This document shows, in pieces, positions 1 through 9,716 of a DNA stretch of 64,000 nucleotides. Below the pieces are notes generated by a model. The model was not told where the DNA came from. It ran no database searches and saw only the letters and a list, made by a program, of their open reading frames with translations. Origin of the DNA: Rhodococcoides kyotonense (GTDB lineage Bacteria > Actinomycetota > Actinomycetes > Mycobacteriales > Mycobacteriaceae); the NCBI RefSeq assembly GCF_900188125.1, contig NZ_FZOW01000005.1:310001-374000 (forward strand). The letters run 5' to 3'. Within the stretch, counting starts at the first letter, position 1. Every line of letters begins with the position of its first letter. The position numbers and the translations under genes are program-made.

Positions 1-152
1 GAGCGCCCGAGTTCTGAAGCTGGCGGAAAAGCCTTGGCCCCTCGCGGAGTGCGATTTTTCCGAGTTCCTTACCGAGTCTGCTCCAGTTGCCAGCCATGGG
101 AGCCGAGTCTAGTCAGCAGCCACTTGGGTCGCCGAGCCGTACACGTGGGACG
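1..152. other. Region upstream of lepA, no gene recognised
   Basis: No coding region with a recognisable product is visible between the window edge and the lepA start. The lepA frame is open upstream to an ATG at 87, but the extra residues ([14 protein letters not shown]...) do not look like a conserved LepA extension. The region probably holds the lepA promoter and leader; I could not pick out convincing promoter hexamers. Confidence 0.4.
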
Positions 153-2033
153 ATGGACCAGTTCTCTCCTCGAAAGCGCCAGCAAAGGATACGAGTGCCC
201 AGCTTCGCCGACACGACGTTCACCGATCCCGCCAAGATCAGGAACTTCTGCATCATCGCCCACATCGACCACGGCAAGTCGACGCTGGCGGACCGGATGC
301 TGCAGCTCACGGGCGTCATCGACGATCGGTCGATGCGGGCCCAGTACCTCGACCGCATGGACATCGAGCGCGAGCGCGGCATCACCATCAAGGCGCAGAA
401 CGTTCGCCTTCCGTGGGTGAGCAACGACGAAGAGTTCGTGCTGCACCTCATCGACACTCCCGGGCACGTCGACTTCACGTACGAGGTGTCCCGCGCGCTC
501 GAAGCGTGTGAGGGCGCAGTGCTACTCGTCGACGCAGCCCAGGGCATCGAGGCGCAGACACTGGCGAATCTGTATCTGGCGCTCGACAAGGACCTCACGA
601 TCATCCCGGTCCTCAACAAGATCGATCTCCCTGCAGCGGACCCGGACCGGTACGCAGCCGAGATCGCGCACATCATCGGCTGTGAGCCCGGCGACGTGCT
701 CCGCGTGTCCGGTAAGACGGGCGTCGGCGTCGAGGAATTGCTGCACGAGGTCGTCAAGCAGGTGCCCGCGCCGGTCGGCGACGCCGACGGCCCGGCTCGC
801 GCGATGATCTTCGACTCGGTCTACGACACCTACCGAGGCGTCGTGACCTACGTCCGCGTCGTCGACGGCGCGTTGAAGCCGCGCGAGAAGGTCACGATGA
901 TGTCGACTGGATCGACGCACGAGCTTCTCGAGGTCGGCATCGTTTCACCCGAACCGAAGGCGACGACGGGTCTCGGCGTCGGCGAGGTGGGGTACCTCAT
1001 CACCGGCGTGAAGGACGTGCGTCAGTCCAAGGTCGGCGACACGGTCACGACGTTCCGCAAGGGCGCGACCGAACCGTTGACGGGCTATCGCGAGCCGCGT
1101 CCGATGGTCTACTCGGGTCTCTACCCAGTCGACGGGTCTGACTATCCCGATCTGCGTGATGCGCTGGAGAAGCTGCAGCTGAACGACGCAGCCCTGACCT
1201 ACGAGCCCGAGACGTCGGTGGCGCTCGGCTTCGGATTCCGTTGTGGCTTCCTCGGTCTGCTACATATGGAGATCACCCGCGAACGCCTCGAGCGTGAGTT
1301 CAACCTCGATCTCATCTCGACCTCGCCCAACGTGGTCTACCGCGTCGAGATGGAAGACGGTGCCGAGCACATCGTCACCAACCCGTCGTACTGGCCCGAA
1401 GGCAAGACGCGCGACGTGTTCGAGCCGATGGTCAAGTGCACCATCATCTCGCCGAGCGAGTTCATCGGCTCGATCATGGAGCTGTGTCAGGGGCGTCGCG
1501 GTGAGCTGGGCGGCATGGACTACCTGTCGGAGACTCGCGTCGAGCTTCGCTACACCATCCCGATGGCCGAGATCATCTTCGACTTCTTCGACATCTTGAA
1601 GTCGCGTACACGCGGCTACGCCAGCCTCGACTACGAGGAGATCGGCGAGCAGAGCGCCGCGCTGGTCAAGGTCGACATCCTGCTGCAAGGCGAGGCTGTC
1701 GACGCCTTCTCGGCGATCGTGCACAAGGACGCAGCTGCGGCCTACGGCAACAAGATGACGACCAAGCTCAAGGAACTCATCCCGCGTCAGCAGTTCGAGG
1801 TGCCGATCCAGGCCGCCATCGGTTCACGCATCATCGCCCGCGAGAACATTCGCGCGATCCGCAAGGACGTCCTCGCGAAGTGCTACGGCGGCGACATCAG
1901 CCGTAAGCGCAAGCTGCTCGAGAAGCAGAAGGAAGGCAAGAAGCGGATGAAGACCATCGGCCGCGTCGACGTGCCGCAGGAAGCCTTCGTCGCTGCGCTG
2001 TCCTCCGAGTCGTCGGCGGACAAGAAGAAGTAG
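153..2033 (+). CDS. lepA: Elongation factor 4 (LepA), ribosomal back-translocase GTPase
   Basis: LepA is a ribosome-binding GTPase that acts on stalled or mis-translocated ribosomes and helps initiation and subunit assembly. The 626-residue product has the G1 loop AHIDHGKST near residues 36-44, the G3 motif [12 protein letters not shown] (G4), and the LepA-specific C-terminal basic region with [20 protein letters not shown]. It is near-identical in pattern to the mycobacterial protein. I chose the ATG at 153 because it gives a short mycobacterium-like N-terminal tail; an in-frame ATG at 87 would add 22 residues, so the start is uncertain. The gene sits alone at the window start, 30 bases before a nitronate monooxygenase-like gene on the same strand. 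Confidence 0.96.
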   Translation: MDQFSPRKRQQRIRVPSFADTTFTDPAKIRNFCIIAHIDHGKSTLADRMLQLTGVIDDRSMRAQYLDRMDIERERGITIKAQNVRLPWVSNDEEFVLHLIDTPGHVDFTYEVSRALEACEGAVLLVDAAQGIEAQTLANLYLALDKDLTIIPVLNKIDLPAADPDRYAAEIAHIIGCEPGDVLRVSGKTGVGVEELLHEVVKQVPAPVGDADGPARAMIFDSVYDTYRGVVTYVRVVDGALKPREKVTMMSTGSTHELLEVGIVSPEPKATTGLGVGEVGYLITGVKDVRQSKVGDTVTTFRKGATEPLTGYREPRPMVYSGLYPVDGSDYPDLRDALEKLQLNDAALTYEPETSVALGFGFRCGFLGLLHMEITRERLEREFNLDLISTSPNVVYRVEMEDGAEHIVTNPSYWPEGKTRDVFEPMVKCTIISPSEFIGSIMELCQGRRGELGGMDYLSETRVELRYTIPMAEIIFDFFDILKSRTRGYASLDYEEIGEQSAALVKVDILLQGEAVDAFSAIVHKDAAAAYGNKMTTKLKELIPRQQFEVPIQAAIGSRIIARENIRAIRKDVLAKCYGGDISRKRKLLEKQKEGKKRMKTIGRVDVPQEAFVAALSSESSADKKK

Positions 2034-2063
2034 CGTCCCACGGCGGGAGTAAGTTCGCACAGT

Positions 2064-3083
2064 ATGACGACACGGATACTGAGCGAACTGAGAATTCCCA
2101 TCGTCGGTGCACCCATGGCGGGAGGCCCGTCGACTCCCGAGTTGGCGGCCGCCGTATCCAGTGCGGGTGGGCTCGGGATGATCGCCGGAGCGTTGTCGAC
2201 GCCGGAAAAGCTTGCGGAGCAAGTCGATTGGGTGCGCAGTACGCTCGGTTCGGTGGCGTTCGGTGTCAACCTGTTCATGCCCGAGGACGCGACGGGCGCC
2301 GACGTCGACGCCTACGCCGCACGGTTGCAACCGTGGTTCGACAAGTACGACGCGACGCCGGGAACTCTGTCGCGTCGCGACGACTTCTATCCCGAGAAGT
2401 TCGAGTGGTTGATCGCCAACCCAGTGCCGCTGGTGTCGAGCACGTTCGGCACGTTCAGTGCCGACGAGGTCACGCGCCTGCACGACGTCGGAACCGAGGT
2501 GTGGGCCACGGTGGCTCGTGCCGAGGACGCGTCGGTGTCGACGGCGAACGGCGTCGATGCGCTCGTCGTGCAAGGGCCGGAGGCGGGCGGTCACCGCAGC
2601 ACGTTCGACGGTTCGGCGCCCGAGGCTCCGCTGGCCGAGCTTCTGGATGCCGTCGCAGCCGTGTCGAGTCTGCCCCGCATTGCCGCGGGTGGGCTGATGG
2701 ACGGCAACGATGTTGCGCCGCTGCTGGATTCGGGTGCAGCGCACGCGGCTCAGCTCGGGACGGCCTTGCTCGACACCCCCGAAGCCGGCACACGGCCGGT
2801 GCACCGCGAGCAGCTACGCAGGATCACGACGACCGCCGTCACCCGGGCGTTCTCGGGCAGACCAGCGCGTGGACTGGAGAACGAGTTCATGCGAGAGAAC
2901 TCGGCCGACGCGCCGCTGGCCTACCCCGATGTGCATTACCTGACCTCGCAGCTGCGTGCGAAGTCGGCGGCATTGGGCGACCCGTCGGCGCTGTCGATGT
3001 GGGCGGGCACGGGCCACGCGCGAGTGCAGGCACTGCCGACGGCCGAGCTGCTGGCGACGTGGGCGAGGCAGTTGGGGCGCTGA
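2064..3083 (+). CDS. Nitronate monooxygenase-like (NPD family) flavoprotein
   Basis: The 339-residue product begins with the beta-strand/glycine-rich opening typical of the 2-nitropropane dioxygenase / nitronate monooxygenase TIM-barrel family ([28 protein letters not shown]) and carries the FMN-phosphate region [10 protein letters not shown] and [11 protein letters not shown]. Family members use FMN and oxygen to oxidise alkyl nitronates; some are enoyl-ACP reductases of the FabK type, but the QGxEAGGH motif favours the nitronate branch. It starts 30 bases after lepA with a GGGAG sequence about 13 bases upstream of the ATG, and ends next to a perfect palindrome that probably terminates it. 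The physiological substrate cannot be read from the sequence. Confidence 0.85.
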   Translation: MTTRILSELRIPIVGAPMAGGPSTPELAAAVSSAGGLGMIAGALSTPEKLAEQVDWVRSTLGSVAFGVNLFMPEDATGADVDAYAARLQPWFDKYDATPGTLSRRDDFYPEKFEWLIANPVPLVSSTFGTFSADEVTRLHDVGTEVWATVARAEDASVSTANGVDALVVQGPEAGGHRSTFDGSAPEAPLAELLDAVAAVSSLPRIAAGGLMDGNDVAPLLDSGAAHAAQLGTALLDTPEAGTRPVHREQLRRITTTAVTRAFSGRPARGLENEFMRENSADAPLAYPDVHYLTSQLRAKSAALGDPSALSMWAGTGHARVQALPTAELLATWARQLGR

Positions 3084-3087
3084 CGCG

Positions 3088-3135
3088 CCATGTGCACGGA
3101 AATACATAGCAGGGTATGTATTTCCGTGCACATGG
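3088..3135. terminator. 48-base perfect palindrome between convergent genes (repeat copy 1)
   Basis: Two perfectly complementary 21-base arms (the left one contains CATGTGCACGGAAATACATA) are separated by the six bases GCAGGG. The element fills the gap between the stop of the nitronate monooxygenase-like gene and the stop of the convergent GH15 gene. Near-identical copies lie at 10410-10455 and 44637-44684, also between convergent genes. A bidirectional transcription terminator or a REP-like element is the simplest reading. There is no U-run, so it is not a textbook intrinsic terminator. Confidence 0.75.
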
Positions 3136-5178
3136 TCAGTTGGTGTGCGCCGGCTGGAAATGCCCCGCCGCCTGCGCTTCCTCGGCCCGGATGACATGCA
3201 CGACGGCGTTGATCAACGCCAGGTGTGTGAACGCCTGCGGGAAGTTCCCGAGGTGCCGCCCGGTCCGCGCGTCGATCTCCTCGGCGTAGAGCTTGAGCGG
3301 GCTCGCGTACCCGAGCAGCCGTTCGCACAGGTGCTTCGCCCGCTGCAGTTCACCGATCTCGACGAGGGCGGACACCAGCCAGAACGAGCAGATGGTGAAG
3401 GTGCCTTCCTCGCCTTCGAGTCCGTCGTCGGTGGTGTCCACCTTGTAGCGCAGCACGAGACCGTCGACGGTGAGTTCGTCGGCGATCGCGAGCACAGTCG
3501 CGCGGACGCGGTGGTCGTCGGCGGGGAGGAACCGCAGCAGCGGCACGAGCAGCAACGACGCGTCGAGCGACTCGTGTCCGTAGCGCTGCGTGAGCACCCC
3601 ACGTTCGTCGACGCCGTTCGCCAGAACGTCGGCCTTGATCTCGTCGGCGATGCTGTTCCACTCGTCGGCGTACTCGTCCTCGCCGTGGATCGCGGCGAGT
3701 TTCGCGCCGCGATCCAGCGCGACCCAGCACATGACTTTCGACGACGTGAAGTGCTGTGGTTCACCGCGTACTTCCCAGATGCCGCGGTCCGGCTTCTTCC
3801 AGTTCGCGATGGCTTCCTCGACCTGACGCTTGAGCAGCGGCCACAGCGACTCCGGCACGTGCTCGCGGGAGCGCACGTGCAGGTACACGGAATCGAGCAT
3901 CGTGCCCCAGATGTCGTGCTGCTCTTGGTTGTACGCTCCGTTGCCGATCCGGACGGGCTTGGCGCCGTCGTAGCCGGACAGGTGGTTCAGCTCGGTCTCC
4001 TCCAGCGTCTTCTCGCCACCGATTCCATACATGACCTGCAGCGGATTGGCGCTGCCGTCGTCGGAGACGGAGACGTCGGACATGAACGAGAAGAAGTCGT
4101 TGGCCTCACGGTCGAGCCCCAGTGTGTACAGGCCCCACAGTGCGAACGTCGAGTCGCGTACCCATGCGTAGCGGTAGTCCCAATTACGTTCTCCCCGAGG
4201 AGTTTCCGGAAGTGACGTGGTCGACGCGGCCAGCAGGGCGCCCGTCGGGGCGTACGTCAGGCCTTTCAGCGCCAACGCGCTGCGCTGCAGGTATCCGCGC
4301 CACGGGTGGTCGGGGAAGCGACCGATGGTGATCCATTGACGCCAACATTCGGAGGTACGCCACATCTTGTCGGCGGCCTCGTCGAACGTCTTGGGAGCCG
4401 GGAGATCGGACCACGACAGTGCGACGAACACGTTGTCGCCCTCGGTCATTCGGGTGCGGGCGCGGGCTTCGCGTCCTTCGATTCCGATGCGGAGATTGGT
4501 GGTCAGCTTCAGCGTCGGCTGGTCGCCGATCGAGCTCGCCTCGCACGTTGCAGTCGCTTCCTCGTACACCTTGCCGGTGTACTCCCAACGGGCGGGTGCG
4601 CGGTGGTAGTCGAACGCAGGCTCGCAGCTCATCTCCAGTTCGACGGTGCCGCTGACGCACTTGACCGTGCGAAGCAGAATATGTTCGGCGTCCCAGTCGC
4701 TCGGGGCTCGCTTGTGGGTGCGAGAGCGCTGATCGGTGTTGTGCCACGGTCCCATGACCAGAGCGTCGCGCACGATGATCCAGCCGGTTTCGGTCTGCCA
4801 GGTCGTCTCGACGATCAATCCGCCGGGAAGATAACGCCGTGCTGCCGGCACCGATTGGCCGTACGGGCCGACGCGGAAGTGACCCGCGCTTCGATCGAGC
4901 ACCGCGCCGAAGACGCTGGGGGAGTCGGGGCGTGGAACGCACATCCACTCGACCGAACCGTTGCGCGCGATGAGGCAGGTCGTCTCGCAGTCCGAGAGGA
5001 ATGCGTAGTCGTCGATGGGGGGAAACGCGCTGCGATAGGACGTCAGGGTCGACACCGGCGCGTCGGTGCTGGCCAATGCCCCTTGAATGTCGCGGGCGTC
5101 GGCGTCGGGTACGCCTGGCCTCTCTATCGTGTCGTCGCGTACGGGTACGGTGATTGCCTTGTCCTCGTATGCCGTCAT
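3136..5178 (-). CDS. Glycoside hydrolase family 15 protein (probable trehalase)
   Basis: The 680-residue protein has the GH15 N-terminal beta-sandwich segment (PPIDDYAFLSDCETTCLIARNGSVEWMCVPRPD) followed by an (alpha/alpha)6 catalytic region with WDYRYAWVRDSTFALWGLY and, later, RGIWEVRGEPQHFTSSKVMCWVALDR. That architecture is shared with the mycobacterial GH15 enzymes shown to hydrolyse trehalose, and the gene occupies the same syntenic position as Rv2402. Function as a cytoplasmic trehalase is inferred from family and synteny; glucoamylase or a related alpha-glucosidase is the alternative. It is transcribed divergently from the small membrane-protein genes and sulfate importer to its right. 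Confidence 0.88.
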   Translation of the reverse strand: MTAYEDKAITVPVRDDTIERPGVPDADARDIQGALASTDAPVSTLTSYRSAFPPIDDYAFLSDCETTCLIARNGSVEWMCVPRPDSPSVFGAVLDRSAGHFRVGPYGQSVPAARRYLPGGLIVETTWQTETGWIIVRDALVMGPWHNTDQRSRTHKRAPSDWDAEHILLRTVKCVSGTVELEMSCEPAFDYHRAPARWEYTGKVYEEATATCEASSIGDQPTLKLTTNLRIGIEGREARARTRMTEGDNVFVALSWSDLPAPKTFDEAADKMWRTSECWRQWITIGRFPDHPWRGYLQRSALALKGLTYAPTGALLAASTTSLPETPRGERNWDYRYAWVRDSTFALWGLYTLGLDREANDFFSFMSDVSVSDDGSANPLQVMYGIGGEKTLEETELNHLSGYDGAKPVRIGNGAYNQEQHDIWGTMLDSVYLHVRSREHVPESLWPLLKRQVEEAIANWKKPDRGIWEVRGEPQHFTSSKVMCWVALDRGAKLAAIHGEDEYADEWNSIADEIKADVLANGVDERGVLTQRYGHESLDASLLLVPLLRFLPADDHRVRATVLAIADELTVDGLVLRYKVDTTDDGLEGEEGTFTICSFWLVSALVEIGELQRAKHLCERLLGYASPLKLYAEEIDARTGRHLGNFPQAFTHLALINAVVHVIRAEEAQAAGHFQPAHTN

Positions 5179-5255
5179 GTGTCAATCATCGACGGCTCGG
5201 TGCGCATCGTCCACCGATGGGAGTTCTCGGCGTGGCGCCGACTAGGCTGAACTCC

Positions 5256-5486
5256 GTGCACGCGATAGCCACATGGTGGGACGGAATCGAGCTGTGGATC
5301 ACCGGTCTACCGTTCGTTCCCCAGTCGGTCGTGGTGCTTCTCGTCCTTGTGCCGATCGCATTCGGTGTGGCTCGGCTGTTCGACCGCGTTCTCGCCGAGG
5401 TTCTGCGCGCACTCGGGCGCGACAGAAGATCCGAGCGTGACGCGCAGGCGGCGCTGTCGGATTCATCGTCAACGGAAGGTCACTGA
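5256..5486 (+). CDS. Small membrane protein, sulfate-locus neighbour
   Basis: A 76-residue product from a GTG start has one strong hydrophobic segment (about residues 15-35, FVPQSVVVLLVLVPIAFGVA) followed by an amphipathic, charged tail ending SDSSSTEGH. The in-frame ATG at 5154 would overlap the divergent GH15 start region, so the GTG is preferred. Its stop overlaps the start of the next tiny membrane gene. Mycobacteria have small hypothetical membrane genes at the equivalent position next to subI (Rv2401A/Rv2401), which supports it being real. Function is unknown; being in a syntenic sulfate-transport locus is not proof of a role in it. Confidence 0.6.
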   Translation: MHAIATWWDGIELWITGLPFVPQSVVVLLVLVPIAFGVARLFDRVLAEVLRALGRDRRSERDAQAALSDSSSTEGH

Positions 5487-5563
5487 TGCCGAAGTCGAGG
5501 GTCACTCTCGCGCTGATCGCACTGCTGGTGCTCGTCGTGATTGCTTGGTTTCTGACCAGGTAA
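5486..5563 (+). CDS. 25-residue single-span membrane peptide
   Basis: The ATG overlaps the preceding TGA by one base (TGATG), suggesting translational coupling. The peptide is MPKSRV followed by one hydrophobic helix (TLALIALLVLVVIAWFLT) and a terminal Arg. It is too short for most gene callers. The coupling, the clean N-in transmembrane pattern and the conserved context support expression, but no function can be assigned. It ends 54 bases before the start of the cysteine-codon leader ORF of the sulfate importer. Confidence 0.45.
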   Translation: MPKSRVTLALIALLVLVVIAWFLTR

Positions 5564-5603
5564 ACGGTACGGACGCCGATTAGAGTCCGTCCGAATCCTC
5601 TGC

Positions 5604-5609
5604 TAGATT
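5604..5609 (+). promoter_or_regulatory. Candidate -10 element for a leaderless transcript
   Basis: TAGATT fits the actinobacterial TANNNT -10 consensus. It ends exactly seven bases before the GTG at 5617, the spacing expected if transcription starts at the first base of the upstream ORF, giving a leaderless message. No convincing -35 hexamer is seen, which is common for these promoters. Confidence 0.5.
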
Positions 5610-5616
5610 GCTGACC

Positions 5617-5718
5617 GTGTCTGCCGCTGCCGCGTACCGAGTCCGCCATGAACTGGCGTTGATCGCGGTCGGCATGCTCGACGTCGCTGATATCGACTGT
5701 TGTCGCATCGCGTCGTAG
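5617..5718 (+). CDS. Cysteine-codon upstream ORF (attenuator leader) of the sulfate importer
   Basis: A 33-codon ORF starts at a GTG placed for leaderless initiation and ends in IDCCRIAS, with two consecutive TGT Cys codons five codons before the stop. Mycobacterial subI and sir orthologues are preceded by leaderless short ORFs with clustered cysteine codons that act as cysteine-responsive attenuators of the downstream operon; this ORF sits at the same place, 179 bases upstream of the subI start. An internal ATG at 5674 is an alternative start. By analogy, slow decoding of the Cys codons when cysteine is scarce would raise importer expression. Position and codons are seen; the mechanism is inferred. 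Confidence 0.65.
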   Translation: MSAAAAYRVRHELALIAVGMLDVADIDCCRIAS

Positions 5719-5897
5719 CTGCGGACTGAGCTCGACGGTACTACGCGCACACCGTTCGGTGGGGCGCTTCGTCGCGTCTCTCGATCGCCGACGTGTCGGT
5801 CGTGCCGCATGTCGTGTCGACGACCCTCAGCTCTTTCTTCCTGCATTACCTCCGTGGATGTATCCGAGAAAAGACACTCGATGAAAGGCACTTCTCG

Positions 5898-6920
5898 ATG
5901 AGGCACAGCTCTCGTTACCTGCTCACCACGTTCGCAGCCGTCGGATCGCTCGTTCTGGCTGCATGCGGGGGTGGGTCGAGCGACACCGTGGGTGATTCCG
6001 GTGGATCCTCGGGCGGCTCGGCATTGACGTTGGTCGGGTACGCGGTGCCGAAGAACGGCTGGGACGCGATCGCTCCGGCATTCGCGGAGACCGAGAACGG
6101 CGACGGCACGTCCATCAATGCCGATTACGGCGCGTCGGGCAACCAGTCGCGCAAGGTCGCCGACGGCGCTCCCGCCGACATCGTCAACTTCTCCGTCGAG
6201 CCCGACGTGACGCGTCTGGTCAAGGCGGGCAAGGTCGACGAGGACTGGAACCAGAACGCGTACGGCGGTGTCCCGTTCGGCTCGGTCGTGACTCTCGTTG
6301 TGCGCGAAGGCAATCCGAAGAACATTCAGACGTGGGACGACTTGTTGAAGCCCGACGTCCAGGTCATCAGCCCCAGCCCGCTGAGCTCCGGCTCCGCCAA
6401 GTGGAACCTGCTCGCGCCGTACGCGGCCAAGAGCAACGGTGGCCAGGACAAGCAGGCTGGGCTCGATTACGTCCAGCAGCTCGTGTCGGGCCACTTCCCG
6501 GTCCAGCCTGAATCCGGTCGCGCCGCGACCGAGGCATTCCTGCAGGGCCAGGGCGACGTTCTGCTCAGCTACGAGAACGAAGCACTGCTCATCGAGCAGC
6601 AGGGCGAGAAGGTCGAGCACATCGACGTCGCCGACACGTTCCGCATCGACAACCCTGTCGCAGTGGTGAATTCGAGCTCGCAGCTCGACAAGGCGAACGC
6701 ACTCAACGACTTCGTCTACACCGACGAGGGACAGCGCATCTGGGCCGAGGCCGGCTTCCGTCCGACCAACCCCGAGATCGCTGCCGAGTTCAGCGACAAG
6801 TTCTTCACCCCCGCCAACCTCCACACGATCGACGACCTGGGTGGCTGGGACACGGTCGACGCCGAACTGTTCGGTGACAACGGCGCCATCACGACGATCT
6901 ACAAAGAGAACACTCGGTAA
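5898..6920 (+). CDS. subI: Sulfate-binding lipoprotein of the sulfate/thiosulfate ABC importer
   Basis: A 340-residue extracytoplasmic solute-binding protein. The start at 5898 gives a classic lipoprotein signal peptide ending LAAC (Cys23) with GAAAGG about nine bases upstream; the frame is open further upstream but without signal features. The mature part matches periplasmic sulfate-binding proteins (SADYGASGNQSRKVADG-like ligand loop, VEPDVTRLVKAGKVDEDW, VLLSYENEALL). It captures sulfate outside the membrane and delivers it to CysT/CysW. It is the first gene of subI-cysT-cysW-cysA, five bases before cysT, and lies downstream of a cysteine-codon leader ORF that probably attenuates the whole operon. 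Confidence 0.95.
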   Translation: MRHSSRYLLTTFAAVGSLVLAACGGGSSDTVGDSGGSSGGSALTLVGYAVPKNGWDAIAPAFAETENGDGTSINADYGASGNQSRKVADGAPADIVNFSVEPDVTRLVKAGKVDEDWNQNAYGGVPFGSVVTLVVREGNPKNIQTWDDLLKPDVQVISPSPLSSGSAKWNLLAPYAAKSNGGQDKQAGLDYVQQLVSGHFPVQPESGRAATEAFLQGQGDVLLSYENEALLIEQQGEKVEHIDVADTFRIDNPVAVVNSSSQLDKANALNDFVYTDEGQRIWAEAGFRPTNPEIAAEFSDKFFTPANLHTIDDLGGWDTVDAELFGDNGAITTIYKENTR

Positions 6921-6925
6921 TCGCG

Positions 6926-7789
6926 ATGGCGTCGACCACTGTCGATTCCGGGCGCGGTCCGCGGCCTTCCCCTCGTAAGGGGCGGAAGTTTCGCGGACCG
7001 GGCTCGGTAGGTCCGTTCGGTCTCGGAGTTGCGGTCCTCTGGCTGAGCATCATCGTTCTGCTGCCGTTGGCGGCCTTGACCGTGAAATCGTTCGACGACG
7101 GCCTCGCCGGTTTCTGGGACGCCGTCACCGAACCTCGTGCGGTGGCGACGTTCAAGGTGACGCTGCAGGTGTCTGTCGCCGCAGCGGTCATCAACTTGGT
7201 TCTCGGAACACTGATCGCGTGGGTGCTCGTTCGCGACGAATTCCCGGGCAAGCGCTTCGTCAACGCCCTGATCGACCTTCCGTTCGCGCTCCCGACGATC
7301 GTCGCTAGCCTCGTGCTGCTGTCGCTGTACGGTCCTGCGAGTCCCATCGGGCTGGTGTTCAACGCGACCAAGCCGGCCGTCGTGGTCGCGTTGCTGTTCG
7401 TGACGCTTCCGTTCGTCGTGCGCGCGGTCCAGCCGGTGCTGATCGAACTCGACCGGGAAGTCGAGGAGGCAGCAGCGTCGTTGGGCGCGAACAACTGGAC
7501 GATCTTCCGGTCCATCATCCTGCCCGTCCTGCTGCCGTCCGTGTTGAGCGGCACCGGTCTCGCCTTTGCACGTGCCATCGGCGAGTTCGGATCCGTCGTG
7601 CTGATCGGTGGCAACATTCCCGGGGACACACAGATCGCGTCGCAGTACATTCGTGAACTGATCGAGTACGACCAACCGGTCGACGCGGCCGCGATCTCGG
7701 TCGTGCTGCTCGCTCTGGCGTTCGTGGTGCTGTTCGTTCTGCGAGTCGTCGGCAACAGGCTGGCTCGGCGTGAGGAGCAGATTCGATGA
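6926..7789 (+). CDS. cysT: Sulfate ABC transporter permease CysT
   Basis: A 287-residue inner-membrane permease with about six hydrophobic segments and the binding-protein-dependent transport EAA loop (EEAAASLGANNWTIFRSIILPVLLPSVLSGTGLAFARAIGEFG), which docks onto the ATPase CysA. Together with CysW it forms the sulfate channel. The N-terminal 30 residues are hydrophilic and basic, as in actinobacterial CysT. It begins five bases after subI and its stop overlaps the cysW start by four bases, so the two permeases are translationally coupled. Confidence 0.95.
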   Translation: MASTTVDSGRGPRPSPRKGRKFRGPGSVGPFGLGVAVLWLSIIVLLPLAALTVKSFDDGLAGFWDAVTEPRAVATFKVTLQVSVAAAVINLVLGTLIAWVLVRDEFPGKRFVNALIDLPFALPTIVASLVLLSLYGPASPIGLVFNATKPAVVVALLFVTLPFVVRAVQPVLIELDREVEEAAASLGANNWTIFRSIILPVLLPSVLSGTGLAFARAIGEFGSVVLIGGNIPGDTQIASQYIRELIEYDQPVDAAAISVVLLALAFVVLFVLRVVGNRLARREEQIR

Positions 7790-8586
7790 AGATCGGACTT
7801 CCGGTCAAACTGTCGCTGCGTACGGTCGCACTGCTGTACCTCGCTGCGCTCGTTCTGTTCCCGCTCGGTGCAATTCTGTACCGCACGTTCGAGAACGGTT
7901 TCCTCGAATTCTGGGGTCTCATCACCACACCTGCGGCTCAGTCCGCGCTGCAGTTGTCGTTGGTGATCGTCGCGATCGTGGTGCCGGTCAACGTCGTCTT
8001 CGGTGTGATCACCGCATTGGCGCTCGTGCGCGGCCGGTTCCGGGGCAAGGGAATCCTCGAGGCCATCGTCGATCTGCCGTTCGCGGTGTCGCCGATCGTC
8101 ACCGGTGTCGCGTTGATCCTGCTGTGGGGTGCCAACGGTTGGTTCGGTGGCATCGAGTCCCTCGGGTTCACGATCATCTTCGCGCTGCCGGGCATGGTCA
8201 TCGCAACGATCTTCGTCACGCTCCCGTTCGTGGTGCGCGAGGTCGAGCCGGTGTTGTACGAGATCGGCGAGGAGCAGGAGGAGGCCGCGTCCACGCTGGG
8301 TGCGTCGTCGTTGCAGACCTTCTGGCGCATCACGTTGCCCGCGATCCGCTGGGGTCTCACGTACGGCATCGTGCTGACGGTCGCTCGTTCGCTCGGTGAG
8401 TTCGGCGCCGTGATCATGGTGTCGACAAACCTGCCGGGTATCTCGCAGACGCTGACGCTTCTGGTCAACTCGAGGTACGAGGACTTCAATCAAGCCGGTG
8501 CCTACGCCGCATCGACGCTTCTCATGGCAATCGCTGTCATCGTGTTGCTGCTGATGACTGCCCTCGACAAAAAGAGGACGAAGTAA
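7786..8586 (+). CDS. cysW: Sulfate ABC transporter permease CysW
   Basis: A 266-residue permease, paralogous to CysT, with several transmembrane segments and the EAA motif ([26 protein letters not shown], then [16 protein letters not shown]). CysW proteins heterodimerise with CysT to form the sulfate translocation path. The ATG overlaps the cysT stop (ATGA) and its own stop overlaps the cysA ATG by one base (TAATG). This chain of overlaps indicates a single coordinated operon. Confidence 0.95.
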   Translation: MKIGLPVKLSLRTVALLYLAALVLFPLGAILYRTFENGFLEFWGLITTPAAQSALQLSLVIVAIVVPVNVVFGVITALALVRGRFRGKGILEAIVDLPFAVSPIVTGVALILLWGANGWFGGIESLGFTIIFALPGMVIATIFVTLPFVVREVEPVLYEIGEEQEEAASTLGASSLQTFWRITLPAIRWGLTYGIVLTVARSLGEFGAVIMVSTNLPGISQTLTLLVNSRYEDFNQAGAYAASTLLMAIAVIVLLLMTALDKKRTK

Positions 8587-9653
8587 TGACCGCACAGAAG
8601 AGCAACGACATCGAGATCTCGGTCGTCGGTGCCAACAAGACCTACGGCGACTTCGTGGCGCTCGACAACGTCAGCATCGACATCCCCAAGGGATCGTTGA
8701 CGGCGCTGCTCGGGCCGAGTGGATCCGGCAAGTCGACGCTGCTCCGGTCGATCGCCGGCCTCGAACAGCTCGATTCCGGCCAGGTGATTCTCGCCGGCGA
8801 GGACGTCACCTGGATCAGTCCCCAGAAGCGTGAGATCGGGTTCGTCTTCCAGCACTACGCCGCGTTCAAGCATCTCAGCGTGCGAGACAACGTCGCGTTC
8901 GGGCTGAAGATCCGCAAGCGCCCCAAGGACGAGATCAAGCGACGCGTCGACGAGCTGCTCGAGATCGTCGGACTCGCAGGCTTCCAGACGCGTTTCCCGG
9001 CGCAGCTGTCCGGTGGTCAGCGGCAACGTATGGCCCTGGCCAGAGCACTAGCGGTCGACCCTCAGGTGCTGTTGCTCGACGAGCCGTTCGGTGCCCTGGA
9101 CGCGAAGGTCCGTGAGGACCTGCGCACCTGGCTGCGTCGCCTCCACGACGAGGTCCACGTGACGACCGTGCTCGTCACGCACGATCAGGAGGAGGCGCTC
9201 GACGTCGCCGACCGCATCGCCGTGCTGAACAAGGGGCGCATCGAACAGGTCGGGACACCCGAGGATCTCTACGATCGCCCGGGCAACGACTTCGTCATGT
9301 CGTTCCTCGGTCAGGTCGCCAAGCTCAACGGGCTCCTCGTTCGTCCGCACGACATCCGGGTGGGCCGCGACCCGTCGCTGGCTCTTGCACAGCAGAACGG
9401 CACCGCCGATTCCGCCGGTGTGACGCGAGCCGTCGTCGAACGTGTCGTGCATCTCGGATTCGAGGTGAAGGTCGAACTGAAGAATGCCGCGACAGGTGAG
9501 TTGTTCGCTGCGCAGATCACCCGTGGCGACAGCGAGGCACTGCAGCTGAATCCCGGTGAGACTGTGTACGCGCGGGCGACTCGTATCCCCGAGATCGCGT
9601 CGACCGGTGATGAGGTATCCACCGACCCGTTGGCGAACGCAACGTCCGGCTAG
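8586..9653 (+). CDS. cysA: Sulfate/thiosulfate ABC transporter ATPase CysA
   Basis: A 355-residue ATPase with Walker [10 protein letters not shown] at residues 43-51, the signature [15 protein letters not shown], Walker [13 protein letters not shown] and the switch His in [10 protein letters not shown]. The C-terminal region after about residue 240 is the TOBE-like regulatory domain typical of CysA ([11 protein letters not shown]-like segment). It energises sulfate uptake through CysT/CysW. It is the last gene of the importer operon; a 63-base gap separates it from the DUF1275 gene. Confidence 0.96.
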   Translation: MTAQKSNDIEISVVGANKTYGDFVALDNVSIDIPKGSLTALLGPSGSGKSTLLRSIAGLEQLDSGQVILAGEDVTWISPQKREIGFVFQHYAAFKHLSVRDNVAFGLKIRKRPKDEIKRRVDELLEIVGLAGFQTRFPAQLSGGQRQRMALARALAVDPQVLLLDEPFGALDAKVREDLRTWLRRLHDEVHVTTVLVTHDQEEALDVADRIAVLNKGRIEQVGTPEDLYDRPGNDFVMSFLGQVAKLNGLLVRPHDIRVGRDPSLALAQQNGTADSAGVTRAVVERVVHLGFEVKVELKNAATGELFAAQITRGDSEALQLNPGETVYARATRIPEIASTGDEVSTDPLANATSG

Positions 9654-9716
9654 CGGCGTCGGACGTGACGGAACCCACGACGACCTGAGCGTAGATCGTC
9701 GCTACCGTCGGGGTAT

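Noticed and set aside
5719-5897. Classical S-box/SAM riboswitch upstream of the sulfate importer
   Set aside because: No recognisable SAM aptamer helices; the cysteine-codon leader ORF explains the long leader better.
5580-6824. Long - strand frame opposite subI
   Set aside because: A shadow of subI codons in GC-rich DNA; low-complexity Arg/Val/Asp composition and no motif.
6889-8595. 568-codon - strand frame opposite cysT and cysW
   Set aside because: Mirror frame of well-supported permease genes; composition is typical antisense GC-rich sequence.
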